Positions 43,286 to 53,822 are shown, counted from the first letter of the stretch. The stretch is 64,000 nucleotides of DNA from Caenorhabditis remanei (GCF_010183535.1 NC_071333.1:20520587-20584586); one strand, 5' to 3'. Notes: generated by a model from the letters alone, not told the origin. Translations and numbers: made by a program.

Positions 43286-44284
43286 TTTTAACTTTTCGTC
43301 TCAAATTATTCTAGTTTTGTAACAGATAAAAAGATCAAATTCTGCAATTTCTTCTATTGGAGGCTAAATTACAAAGAAGTTCCTATTATGCAAGGAACAA
43401 TGCTTTGGAAATAAAATCCTTCTATCGCTCGTTCGTGTACTATCTGACTTCTCAGTTTTCTTGAGAGAAAAAAACTCAATTTTTTTTTTCCTAAAACCTG
43501 ATGTACACACTACTTCAAGTCCTCCTGACTGCAATTTTTTGCTATTTAATGTACTTCCTCTTTCTCTTTTCATAATTACACTTTTCTCCCCTCTAGTGTA
43601 AAATTTACAATTAAATGTAAACATTTTTCTAGAATAAAAATCAATTTAAAAACCAAAATGACAGGACGCGCTAATTGTTATCTGTATTTAAACTTTTCAA
43701 TAATTTTTCAGTCTGATTCTTTGGATTCTGTTATTGAGACAAGCTGTTCTTTTTGATTTGCCACTAATTTATTAATTATTATTCCAGTTTTGACCCGTTA
43801 TAAGAAATACCTTTGTCTTTCGGTCTGTCGTTGTATCCAGATGTTGTGCTGTTCGCAAATTTCAAAAAAAAAGAACAAAATATTCTCTTTTGCTTTCCTG
43901 AAACCTTATTTAAACACTACATCAATTCCTGACTCTGGAATGAAAAGGGCCCTTGCCTGCCGCTTTGTCGTTTTATGTCTTGCTAGGCTTCAAAAAATGA
44001 ACAAAGTCAGTTTCATTAATTTTTAAGTGTCATAAAAAGTCTTTCTGCTATGAATCGTGAGACTTACAATTAATTGATACGACTTTCAATTGAATAAAAT
44101 CAATAGTGGCTGTTTATGATAACGATTTATTTGAACTCAAAACAAGAAAAAACAATGAAAATGTTTTGCGAAGTTTTGATTTTTTTAAATACTTTTTCAT
44201 TTTTTGTTGAAATAATGCAGAGATTAAAAGGAAGATCAAAGAAATGTTAAAAACAAGGAGTAACATTACAGACAATTATTGATT
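43286..44284. other. Intergenic, no gene recognised
   Basis: AT-rich sequence with a loose, decayed similarity between about 43440-43540 and 43800-43940 (both have a run of A followed by CTGAAACC or CTAAAACC and ACACTAC). Nothing coding is supported. Confidence 0.3.
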
Positions 44285-45036
44285 TTAAATGGATGTGCTG
44301 CCAGTTTCTTTGCCATTTGATGGTCCAGGTTGTTCGGCTGAGGTGTTGCTGTCGGCCTGAAAAATCATACGAAATGTGTATTTTTAAAAATGTATTTTTA
44401 ATCAAGCAACTACAGAAAAAAGAATGCATCTTTTAAATTTACTTTTCATTATCAACCAAGAAAACACTAACCTCAATTTTAAACAGTGCCTTCAACCTCT
44501 CGGGCGCATCGATAAACTCTTGTCTCGCCACTATCATCGACTTTAATAGCGGGACATCCTCAAATTTGAAAATAAAACGTTCAACTTTAAAAACGCTTCA
44601 CTCACTTTTTTCAGATCTTCGAAGACTGGTCCATAGTGAGGACCAGAGCTCATATCGGCGATCACTTGTGCAATCGCTTCCTCATCTGCAAAAGTAATAA
44701 TTTTAATGAAAAACTATTCCATTTCAAAATTTAAGAATAAAATTCGGAGATTTTCATCGGTATACCATTTTGTAACTAGTTTGAAACAAAAATTTAAAAC
44801 TCACTTCCAGCTGTATTCAAAACTTCGAATGACAGCTCCTTCTTTATTTTTGCAGCCTCGGCTTTGGTGATTTTTTGTCGGACAGCATACTCCATCTAAA
44901 AATAAATTATAAACGTTTTGAAAAACACCAAATTTCTAATTTATTCGAAAAAAAATTTTTTTAATAGACTTACAAGAGTGTCTGCCTTGTACACAGGCTT
45001 TGATTCCGGTTGGGTATTGGTCTGACGGAACCTCAT
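44285..45036 (-). CDS. Small five-exon gene, unknown product (130 residues)
   Basis: Minus-strand exons are 45036-44974, 44895-44805, 44685-44606, 44558-44472 and 44356-44285. Phases agree throughout, giving 130 residues: MRFRQTNTQPES..., then EYAVRQKITKAEAAKIKKEL, IAQVIADMSSGPHYGPVFED, VPLLKSMIVARQEFIDAPER and a polar tail. It is helical and Lys/Glu-rich, with no signal peptide or known domain. The fourth acceptor is TTTGAG instead of TTTCAG, which is weak. A trans-splice-like TTTTTCAG lies at about 45155, followed by an earlier ATG (45142) in a different frame. See the separate entry. Confidence 0.65.
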
Positions 45037-45142
45037 TCTTCTCTATCGATTTTTTCGGGCGATTTTTCATCAAGGTCGAAAAAGGACCCTCGCTCTTAGA
45101 AGATGATGATGCTTGTCTCCTTCTTTTAATTTCGTTATCCAT
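44974..45142 (-). promoter_or_regulatory. Upstream out-of-frame ORF overlapping the start of the small gene
   Basis: The first ATG after the apparent trans-splice acceptor (45142) opens MDNEIKRRRQASSSSKSEGP..., which overlaps the main ATG at 45036 in another frame and runs past the exon 1 donor. It looks protein-like (basic, Ser-rich). It may therefore be the original N-terminus disconnected by a one-base slip, or a real upstream ORF. Confidence 0.4.
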
Positions 45143-45159
45143 TTTTTGAATCCTCTGAA

Positions 45160-46019
45160 AAATTCTATTTCAGAAACGAGAAATAATTTCTAAATTTCCG
45201 AAAATAACGGATCACGAGAAAGAACAAAAGAAGAGAGAAGACGAACGAACTAGTCATAATAACTGAAGAGAAAATCACACCCCATTTGCATAATTCTCTG
45301 TTCCTCCCTTTTCGTCACCCTGACTCGTTTTCTCAGATCTGTGTGTATCGCGCCCGAAGGAGGAAAGGGTGCATGAGAAAAAAAAAGGCATTTCGCAATA
45401 ACAACACTCAGAATTTCTTTCCATCTAGATACACCTGAGTTAAGTTTTGTTAATTTCTATCGAATGAAATTTGAAAAATCAATTATAGAACAAAGCATAG
45501 AACTGAGGGAAAACACTCAAATTTTTTTAGATTTCTTTTGAATCAACCTTTCCGCAAAAAAGAGATAATCAAGTTTTAACAAAAAAAATTGTAAAAAAGT
45601 ACGTAAGCTTCGCGCGTCTGTGTAATTAGGAGGATCGGGACCTCCATCTCTCAGAGCTCAGTCTGGACCACAAAAAACTCGGACACAACTCCGCTTGAGA
45701 GAGGGAGAGGGAAGTGCGCTCATCTACCTATTGAGGTTTCTTTCTTTATTGAGGCTCCTCTTGGCGGACCACTGGTATACCGACATTTTGGCATTCCAAA
45801 ACGCACAGTATGCAAACGCGCTCCGGCGAACTAGGTTCTTCCCCATCCTCCCTCTCGACGTTGTGCTCTCATCATTTTCCCGTTTTCTGGTGTTTTCTCT
45901 TCTTTTTCTTTGTTATTGATTTCGTTAGGCAGACTGTCCATTAACAAGTTGCGCCGTGGCTAATGAAAAAACATTTCTTCATTTTAATTCTGAAGAGTTT
46001 TGTCAAAGACTATAACAAA
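45160..46019. other. Divergent intergenic region
   Basis: This lies between the minus-strand small gene and the plus-strand membrane gene 2, so it may hold both promoters. It contains a GC-rich patch at about 45690-45840 with GCAAACGCGCTCCGGCG, a motif resembling the ACGCGCTCC words of the array modules. No TATA box was assigned. Confidence 0.35.
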
Positions 46020-46814
46020 ATGGAGGTAAAGAGGAACATGAAGGTGAGTCAGAGTGGTAGGCATCACAATTCTTAAAGAATTTAGTTAAGTAGTCTTACA
46101 TTAGTTTCTAATTTCACCTCAACAAATAAACTCAATTTTTCAGTTCTCTCTCATCGTTCTCCTCACTGTTGAGATTGCACTAAGCATGTACGGATACTAT
46201 TCCATGGATTCAACTCTCATCAATACCGTCGTTGACACATTCTACATCATCTGGATTTTCAACCTCTTGGTCGCCTCTTTGTTCAGTATCATCGCCAACC
46301 CACTTCTCTTCTCCATCTATTGTGCGGGCTTCAGAGTGAGTTACAATATTGAAAACATTATATTAATTGAATGCTCTTTCAGATGATTCATCTTGCTGCT
46401 GTCGTCTACATTTTCTGCTCGTATAGCTACATGGCAGTTTCCGCGTACGTACTGGTCTTTTGCATTGCGGATTTCGTCTACCTTGTCAATGGAGTGTCGA
46501 ATGAACAGGTAAGAACAATTTTCCGCGGTGAATAAATCCGTTTTGATATTTCAGATGACTTTCTCCGGAAGAATGATGAATGAATGAGGAAGATGGAAGA
46601 TGGAAGATGGACCACTGAAAAATGGCGACTTTCTTGCGAGGAGACAAATGTCGAATACGCTCGTTTTAGTGCTCTTACCTCCGATGATGATGAGCCGTTG
46701 TTCAGAAAGGATGACAAGGAGTTTGAGAACTCTTCCGATTATTTCACTGCCAACGACGATGACTTCATCTTTCCATACCCTACCATGAAATCTCGTAATG
46801 CTGACATTTTTTGA
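46020..46814 (+). CDS. Membrane gene 2: paralogue with truncated or shifted tail
   Basis: Exons 46020-46043, 46144-46335, 46383-46508 and 46555-46587 reproduce the phase-0 structure of membrane gene 1, giving 124 residues. The hydrophobic segments are LIVLLTVEIALSMYGYY, YIIWIFNLLVASLFSIIA and AYVLVFCIADFVYLV, and shared phrases include YCAGFR|MIHL and NGVSNEQ|MTF. In exon 4 the frame stops after ten codons within a GATGAATGAATGAGGAAGATGGAAG stretch split by repeats. A frame two bases on (46584-46814) encodes an acidic tail (TSDDDEPLFRKDDKEFEN) like that expected from the paralogue. A slippage frameshift is likely. Confidence 0.7.
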
Positions 46815-47512
46815 TTCCCAAATTTTCACAATTTTTCGGTATGGTTTTTTATTCATGACTTGTTCACTATTTGTATGTATTCAGCATTCGTCCTTTTCCA
46901 AATGTTCTTATTACGTGTCTCCACTTATTGCCATCTTTTTCCTCAATAAAAGTTGTGGGTAGTTTTACTGGCACAAAAACGCTTTTCAATGGAAAAACAG
47001 CAGAAATGCTAATGATGAGGGAGAAATAGTATAATTACCACAACTCAATTTCTGTTGGGCCGCAGATTGTTTTTCAAAGTTAAATTGAAAGAGGTGACTG
47101 CATTTCCGGTGATGCATCTCTATGTCGACCAATTCTAGTATCGGAAAAATGCATTAACTTTATTATGAACTTTGTTATAAATTATATGAGTGAATTAAGT
47201 GAACCTCCAAAATTATATTACCAGGGATGAGATGGGTAAGAAAACGTAAAAGTACCACAATAGACTAAAACTATACACACTTCCGTAGAATAGTGTGGGC
47301 GGGCAAAAAACTGGAATGAACGGGACAAATGACACATCTATATGAACACCTGATATGAATATTTTGTTTGGGGGCGGATAAAGTATGTATGCAGACATAT
47401 GTTAATCACTGGGAGTTGAAAGTATCCCGGGAGACAAAAAGTGAGAAAGCAAATAATATTTAGGAGAATTTGTAAATATGGATAAAAAACTATGAAGACT
47501 GTTAATGGATTA
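46815..47512. other. Intergenic, no gene recognised
   Basis: It contains CTCAATAAAAGTTG (about 46942), a probable polyadenylation signal for membrane gene 2, then the 3' flank of the minus-strand gene that ends at 47516. Open frames on the minus strand (47213-47538) lack support. Confidence 0.35.
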
Positions 47513-47515
47513 CTA

Positions 47516-47810
47516 TTTCTTGTTGGTAGCATCAACATCCGTGTAGGCTTCGGTCAACACCTCCGGTTCCTTGTCATTGACATTGTGAGAATCACGATCA
47601 GCTGAATACGCGGATGAAGTAGATGAAGTATCAGCCGGACCCTCCTGCAAATGATTACTGTCACGTTGTAGCGAAAAAATAAACTCACAGCCAAAAGGAC
47701 CTTCTGCAGGTTTCTTTTCGCGGTCTTTTCGACCCATGGTGGCAAAACGGAGACTGGATACGACTTGACGGCCAGTGGGGAGATTGGAAGTGGACGTCTC
47801 GGCTGAAATT
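47516..47810 (-). pseudogene. 3' exons of a minus-strand gene, 5' part missing
   Basis: Two exons are visible on the minus strand. About 47801-47689 follows TTTGAATTTCAG and reads PRRPLPISPLAVKSY...WVEKTAKRNLQKVLLA. About 47645-47516 follows ATTTGCAG and reads EGPADTSSTSSAYSADRDSH...TDVDATNKK with a stop. They join in phase 0. No start codon fits this frame. Immediately upstream (from 47816) lies fold-back copy 3, which therefore occupies what should be the intron leading to the earlier exons. An alternative start MGRKDREKKPAEG at 47737 is in a frame that does not join. Confidence 0.5.
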
Positions 47811-47815
47811 CAAAG

Positions 47816-49254
47816 TCCCAACAGTCGAAAAGTGACAACGTTGAAAACTAAAAAAATCGAATTTTTGAATTTTTTGTTTTTCTCTTCAGAAATGAATAGT
47901 CCATGTTTTTTTGAGTATTTTTTGTATTGAGCCTTTTAAATTTTCTTTACATTATCATACTAAGAAATTACAATTTTTGAAAAAAAAAATTTTTTGATGA
48001 TTTTTTATGTGAAAAATTTTTTTTCCAAAAAAGTATAAAACTCATAATTTATTGCACAATTATTGTTTTAAATACCAGAAACTATTGTTTTAACACCGTT
48101 AAAGTGTTTTTATAACAACTATGGATAAGAGCAACTCGAATCACAACGACCCCGAATCAGAACTGCTCTGTGCCATTGGGTGTTCGAATATTAAACGTGT
48201 TTCTTTATTATTTTTCTTATTCATGATGTTTCATTCTTTTCCCGATTTATCTTTGACTTTTGTTCACTTTCTTTTTTGGCGGAAGGCTCGGTGCACCGAT
48301 CGGTGGAGATGGAAAAAATTCGATGACTCGGAAGAGGTCTATGATGAGAACGGTGGAGAAAATAGTGGTTTCCAAAACCCTATTAATTAAACTAAACAAG
48401 ACAACCAACGATAGATTTGAATCTTAAATACTTTCTTCAAATTTGGTTCTTTTTTTCAAATAAACGAATCAACAAATTCCAAAATTTTTTGGTGATTCGG
48501 GGTCGTTGTGATTCGAGTTGCTCTAATCCATAGTTGTTATAAAAAACACTTTAACGGTGTTAAAACAATAGTTTCTGGTATTTAAAACAATAATTTTGCA
48601 ATAAATTATGAGTTTTATACTTTTTTGAAAAAAAAATGTTTCCCATAAAAAATCATCAAAAATTTTTTTTTTCAAAAATTGTAATTTCTTAGTATGATAA
48701 TGTAAAGAAAATTTAAAAGGGTCAATACAAAAAATACTCAAAAAAACATGGACTATTCATTTCTGAAGAGAAAAACAAAAAATTCAAAAATTCGATTTTT
48801 TTTAGTTTTCAACGTTGTCACTTTTCGACTGTTGGGAATCGATGATATAGGGCGAAGTCTTGTTTTTTAAAAAGGACTTTGAGTGGTTCATTTAAAACAA
48901 AAAAATCCTCAGACATGTTATTTCAAAAGTGGCACTTTTTTTTCAATTTAATTCTAAAAATTCTAAAAAAGTGATGATTTTTTCTTATAACTCGGCGAAT
49001 TTTTTGAATCATGTTTTGAAACTTTGTGGAAATACTTTATTTTACACCTATGAAACATGGTAAAAATTTCAGCTTTCTACGACATAATTGAAAAATTTTC
49101 ATTTTTGCATTTTTGAGCACCTACCGTACTACCGTACCTGCGAGCCGGGAGCCAATATTGTGGATTTGGGTTACTAGAGACCCATAATACATGTTTGTAT
49201 AAAAATCTGTCCCTAGGGCACACGATGCTCGAGTCTTACAGAGAACGCGTTATA
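47816..49254. mobile_element. Fold-back element, copy 3, left end truncated
   Basis: It matches copies 1 and 2 from the TCCCAACAGTCGAAAAGTG point rightward, including the 89-codon frame (48121-48390), the inverted right arm and the terminus CAGAGAACGCGTTATA. The left 450 bases of the element are missing. Its right end carries the CTGTCCCTAGGGCACACG variant, like copy 2. Confidence 0.8.
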
Positions 49255-49827
49255 TAGAACTAACATAGCCCATGGTCAATGTACAGATTGAAGTTCAAGG
49301 ACTGATCTGCTCACACACAAAGTTTCAAATCTTTGACTCAATTTCAGAGCCTGTACCATTGGTTCAAACGTTTTTTTCTAAATCCGCTCGATGCCCCGCT
49401 AATGCCTCCTCACTCACATCAAATTTTTAGAAAAAAATCTGATTTTTCATGAGGGGAGACCAAATTTCAGCAAGAAAAGTTTTTTCTTTATTTTTGCCTG
49501 AAAATTTTAATAAAATGAAGTTTTTAACTAGAAAAAATCCTGTGTTCGTGTTTTTCTGTTCACAATATCGAGTTGGAGTTCTACAGAATACCGTATTGTG
49601 TATTCCCTCCCTGAAAGAGGTTATGTGGCTCCTATTTGGTTTAATTTTGACCTTATTCTTCTATGTCACGTCTTTTCCCCCTTTTCACAAATAATCAAGT
49701 GACCATCTGTGCTTAAACGATAAATCACCTCCCGTGTTGACTTTCATGGCGCCTGAGTTTACATTCTCTTCGAAGGCAGCCTCTCCTACTTCTAGAGCAG
49801 AGCTGTGCGGAAGTAAAATTTTTTGAA
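49255..49827 (+). repeat. Copy of the 3' flank of the CBP-like pseudogene unit
   Basis: About 49520-49735 (TCCTGTGTTCGTGTTTTTCTG ... GTGACCATCTGTGCTTAAACGA) aligns with 62220-62410, the region just downstream of the decayed acetyltransferase copy. No acetyltransferase coding remains here. The flank alone seems to have been duplicated, or the coding part was lost. Confidence 0.5.
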
Positions 49828-49985
49828 AAGGAAGAAGGAAGAAGGAAGAAGGAAGTGAAATTTTCAAAAAGGAAGAAGGAAGAAGGAAGAAGGAAATAAC
49901 TTTTTTAAAAGGGAAGAAGGAAGAAGGAAGAAAAAAGTGTAAAAAGCCCGGAAGAAGGAAGAAGGAAGGAAGAAGGAAGGAAGAA
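49828..49985 (+). repeat. GGAAGAA-type purine array 1
   Basis: Several blocks of (GGAAGAA)n separated by short T-rich spacers (GTGAAATTTTCAAAAA; TAACTTTTTTAAAAG). It ends next to GTTGGGTTCCGAACC. Purine strand bias is complete over long stretches, so triplex or replication-slippage behaviour is plausible. Confidence 0.7.
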
Positions 49986-50167
49986 AGAAGTTGGGTTCCG
50001 AACCGGGAAATCGGAAGTTAATTTTGAAAATGACAAATTTGAGGAAACTTTTTTCTAGTCATCTCTGAAAACGAATTTTGATGTTGTTTCATACAAAATT
50101 CCGTCAAAAACCCCCAAAATTCCGCCAAAATTCCGTCGAAAATTACAAAATTTTAGTAAACTTTTCA

Positions 50168-50320
50168 ACGGAAGAAGGAAGAAGGAAGAAGGAAAAAAAC
50201 ATTTTCAAAAGGGAAGAAGGAAGAAGGAAGAAGGAAGTAAATTTTTCAAAAGGGAAGAAGGAAGAAGGAATAAAAAAGTGAAAAAAGCCCGGAAGAAGGA
50301 AGAAGGAAGTCGAAGGAAGG
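50168..50320 (+). repeat. GGAAGAA-type purine array 2
   Basis: This second array has the same block-and-spacer arrangement as 49828-49985 and the same closing AAAAAGCCCGGAAGAAGG phrase. The intervening 180 bases contain a (CAAAATTCCGTC)-like imperfect repeat. The pair looks like a duplication of a compound unit. Confidence 0.7.
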
Positions 50321-50340
50321 AATTCCGCACAGCTCTGTTC

Positions 50341-50605
50341 TAGAGCGTCGAAGGCGCGCCAACCTCCTCTCTCTTTCTAGAGCGTCGAAGGCGCGCCAGC
50401 CTCCCCACTTTCTAGAGCATCGAAGGTGCGCCAACCTCCTCTCTCTCCAAAGCGTCGAAGTCGCGCCAATTTCCTCTCTCTCTAGAGCGTCGAAGGTGCG
50501 CCAGCCTCCCCTCTCTCCAAAGCGTCAAAGGGGCGCCAAAATCCTCTTCTCTCTAAAGCGTCGAAGGCGCGCCAACCTCCTCTCTCTTTCTCTAGAGCGT
50601 CGAAT
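50341..50605 (+). repeat. Minisatellite of GCGTCGAAGGCGCGCC
   Basis: Seven or so tandem copies of a unit of roughly 35-40 bases: (T)CTAGAGCGTCGAAGG(C/T)GCGCCA followed by a CT-rich spacer ACCTCCTCTCTCTTT. The same core occurs singly in the array modules (8755, 12940, 14405). The array ends with a truncated copy (AGAGCGTCGAATTC). Confidence 0.8.
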
Positions 50606-51084
50606 TCAAAATCAAAATACCAGATTCTCTAATTCCCTGTTTCATCAACCTAGAAATATCAGTGAAAATTGAATAGGAAATGTTGAAATCCGCAAATTCA
50701 AGCAATTTAGGTGATTTTCTTTTCAAATTAATATTTGCAGTTTCCGAATAAGATTTCAGCGCACCTCGTGCATATTTAGTCTTGAGCTGAAGTATGTTCT
50801 TGCGGAAAAATGTCTAGAAGTACGTGTTGTCGTGTTCCCCTCCTGCTGTTACTTAACACGTTTTCCATACGCCGATTGATAACACCAGAACACCTATCAC
50901 AAACCGTTTGATTGAATTTGATGACTCAACGCTCCCAGTCTGTAATCTTGTTTTTGAGCGGTCACATGTTCAACTGTTGATCACTGATCACTACCTGTGT
51001 CATTCTTGGAAGAGTTAGAGAAAGAGAGATTTAGAGTGCAGAGGCGTTCTTTCACGCGAGGAGAGAGTGCAAGAGTGCAGCATT
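50606..51084 (+). repeat. Distal part of second-type promoter module, copy 1
   Basis: It contains GCGCACCTCGTGCATATTTAG (50759), CCATACGCCGATTGATAACACC (50865) and GTTCAACTGTTGATCACTGATC (50969), which recur at 58990-59270. Non-coding. Confidence 0.55.
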
Positions 51085-51236
51085 GTAGAAGTAGGCGGAG
51101 CTTGGGAACAGTATAAATAGGAAACGCCAAAGAGACACTTCATTCGACTCTGAGAGACGCTACTAGTATGTGTTTCGCCCCTATTATATATATTCTATGA
51201 TTTTATTTGAATTCTAAATATTTGCTTTGTTTGGCA
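51085..51236 (+). promoter_or_regulatory. Second-type core promoter and leader, copy 1
   Basis: GGCGGAGCTTGGGAACAGTATAAATAGGAAACGCC is split here as GGCGGAGCTTGG (about 51097) and TATAAATAGG (about 51112). A probable transcribed leader follows: CATTCGACTCTGAGAGACGC, an ATGTGTTTCGCCCCT small frame, and the TTTGAATTCTAA leader motif also found before the array gene starts. The same arrangement occurs near 59395-59530, and in shorter form near 62950 and 63640. Confidence 0.6.
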
Positions 51237-52005
51237 ATGATGACAGGTTAGTTCTGAAAAAAAAAACCATTAGTTTTGGGATATTTTTTTCGTCATATGG
51301 AAAATATATGGTAAAATTGCAGTGTTCGTTGATGGCATCTTCTATGAAGCATCCCCACCATGGAATGGAGCAACGCCTCTTTGGTAGGTTAGTTATTTTC
51401 CAAGTATTTTAAGTGTTTTGAGTACTTAAAGGTTGACTTAAATAATAGTTGAATCCAAAGTCCTAAGAGATTGCTTATACATACCAACGTACCTTTTGAG
51501 AGATAATAGATTTTGGCTTCTTTTTAGCTTTTAATATATTTAATATAGCTTTTAATGTTCAAGCATATGTGTTATGCAAGGGTTAGTGAAAATGATAGTT
51601 TGATCCAAAATCCAAGTAGTTTCCGAGTTTTGACTTCTTAATCAAATTGTGACCCTCTCCTCTGCTCACCATTCTATTTCGAGAACTTTACTCCCTCCTA
51701 CTCCAACTTTTGTGTTACTACTGATGGTGTCAGTCGTCTGTTCACTTTTTAAGGCCTCTACTTCCTCTTTGTTACGCATTAAGCAAACTTGACCAAATTG
51801 TGCCTCACGAAAACACCGCGTCTCCTCCCTTTTAGTTCAACGAGTCATCATTTTCGTTTGTTTTTCGATTTTTTGTTCCGATTTGGATTTTCAATGGGTT
51901 TCTCAACTTTTTATGCATATTCTCCTATTTAATATTTTGATCAGCAGTTTCTCTCACTTTTATTGAATTTTTTTCAGTTTCGACTTAACAAAGAGCGAGC
52001 CCTGA
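51237..52005 (+). CDS. Possible tiny protein, second-type locus 1
   Basis: ATGATGACAG|GTTAGT (51237-51246) could splice to 51323-51383, reading VFVDGIFYEASPPWNGATPL, and then to 51978-52005, ending at TGA, for about 32 residues. The paralogous locus at 59538 has the same exon borders (MVA then VSVDVNFLEHPRLGMEQ). An indel shifts the two relative to each other. Conservation of splice sites supports real exons. The product itself is doubtful, and later exons may exist (for example 52731-52856). Confidence 0.3.
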
Positions 52006-52335
52006 CCATCAATGAACTCACAATCTAACCAATTTTACTCCGCTCAAGAGTTCTCGCTTCAAGGTGAGTATGTGTGTCCGTTTGTTATATCCAACTTTCT
52101 CTCTAATTCCAGCTTAGGAATGCGCTATTAATAGCCACGGAATTGTGACGTGGCTATCCGCGGTGTCCGGATTGATTTTGTGTGAGAATGGAGGCTCTGA
52201 TTTTTGTGATTTGGTGAGTCAACAATTCAACTCAAAAAATTAAGAAAAAAAATGCTAGACTAAAGTAATTTTTTTTTCAAATTTTTTGTCTGAGAAGTTT
52301 TTTCTTCAATAATTAATATTTTGGCTAAAAGTATT

Positions 52336-52515
52336 ATACAAACTTGTAGATTAGCTCTAGAACTCCACTTTGTAGTTTACAAGTTTTCGATAGCTCCGCC
52401 CACTGTTGTGGCGTGGGCCCTGGAGGCCACCAATTTTTAAAGACTCATATATTAAAAGTGGGCGGAGATATCAAAAAGTTTTCAACTACAAAAATGAAGC
52501 GTTAGATTTGATATA
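52336..52515. mobile_element. Short inverted-repeat element (MITE)
   Basis: The ends read inward as ...CTCCACTTTGTAGTTTACAAG...TAGCTCCGCCCA and the inverse TGGGCGGAGATAT...TTTTCAACTACAAAAATGAAG, over about 55 bases, with a short GC-rich centre. A related CAACTACAAAAAT end appears in the elements at 60370 and 61191. No coding content. Confidence 0.6.
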
Positions 52516-52730
52516 CATTTTTTTTAACCAATAATGACATTTGATAGCGCCTAGTCAGGGATTCCTGGCCTAGATCCTCATTTTTTCAATTGCCAATTTT
52601 TCTCCAGGTCTGATAGCTTGAGTGATACAGGTTGAAGTGATGTACTCAATCAGGTAGTCAGATGGCTAGATGATTCTTAAAATTTGAATATTTTTTTAAT
52701 TTCATACAAAAATTATTTTGTTGTTTCAGC

Positions 52731-52856
52731 GACCAGCACGACTACATCAACACTCTCAATCACTCGTCGCTTACCCTACCCACCGGCGTTTGATGCCGCG
52801 CCGCCACCATAGATCTCCAACTCGCATCAATCTCGTGTCATTTTGTAAGTTCATTT
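52731..52856 (+). other. Exon-like block, unassigned
   Basis: It is bounded by TTGTTTCAG upstream and GTAAGTTC downstream. Two frames are readable: one open throughout (RPARLHQHSQSLVAYPTHRR), another ending in a stop (QHDYINTLNHSSLTLPTGV). It may be a downstream exon of the second-type locus 1. I cannot decide the frame. Confidence 0.3.
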
Positions 52857-53822
52857 TATTTTCGAAATGTTGGAAGTTTTCTAGATATTAATACGGCGTA
52901 AGTTCCACAACAGAAAAGTTTGAACTTATCCGAGTTGCGTGCGCCTCGCGTTTTACAGTACCACGTTGTGCGACGGAGCGCGTTTCCGTGTCCTTGTGCT
53001 TTCCACTGCTCTGTCTACATGATTTCGGTAAAGCCCAGTTAATAAACTCAAGTTGCGCAAGTAAGCTGCGTATCAAAAGTCAACGACAGTGTATTCAATC
53101 CTGTGAAAATTTTAATTTTCCGCCAGACGTAGCCGGGCGCGGTTGCTACCACAAGTTTGAAGTTTCAACTTCCGCGTTTTTAAATCTAAATTTTGGTTCG
53201 TATCAAAAACCGTCACAGAATTTTCTTAACATAAATTTTTTAATTTTCTTTCCAGACGTGCTCACCAGATCTTCTCGACCCCTCCGCCATCTCCACAGGT
53301 TCCAGCTGCTCGTCGTTGCTGCGGCATCATGTGACTTAATAATTTTAAAAATTCTAATTACTCAGCATTACATTTTTTTTAAAGAATCATCTCGAAAACT
53401 AATAAACCTGTTGAAATTAAAATAGTGTGGGGTTTCACCGAAATAAACTCTCAAAGTTGGTATTTTTTTACTAAAAACAAGAAAAGTTTATAACCTTTCG
53501 AGCGGTGCTGTAAAATAGAAAATGTTAAAATCAGCAGATTCAAGAAAAACACGTTTTTTAAAATTAATTGGCACATTTCTAATGAACATTTAGGCGCACC
53601 CGGTTTGTCATATGTTCAAATCTGTTCTTGCGTAATCGTGTGTTAAAAACGGTTTCTCAGTTATCCCCACTTGCCATACGGTTTCCTTTCCCGCTCTATA
53701 CTTACAAGGGAATTCTTTGGAGACGCGGCTTTCAAACGACCTATAAATTTGGTCATAGGTATTTTCGACCTCGTGGAGTCCATTTCTGCAGTCAAATCCT
53801 GCTAAATGTCTCTGTGAGACTC

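Noticed and set aside
49828..50605. Regularly spaced repeats resembling a CRISPR array
   Set aside because: Spacers are themselves repeated low-complexity sequence and the genome is eukaryotic; these are purine arrays and a minisatellite.
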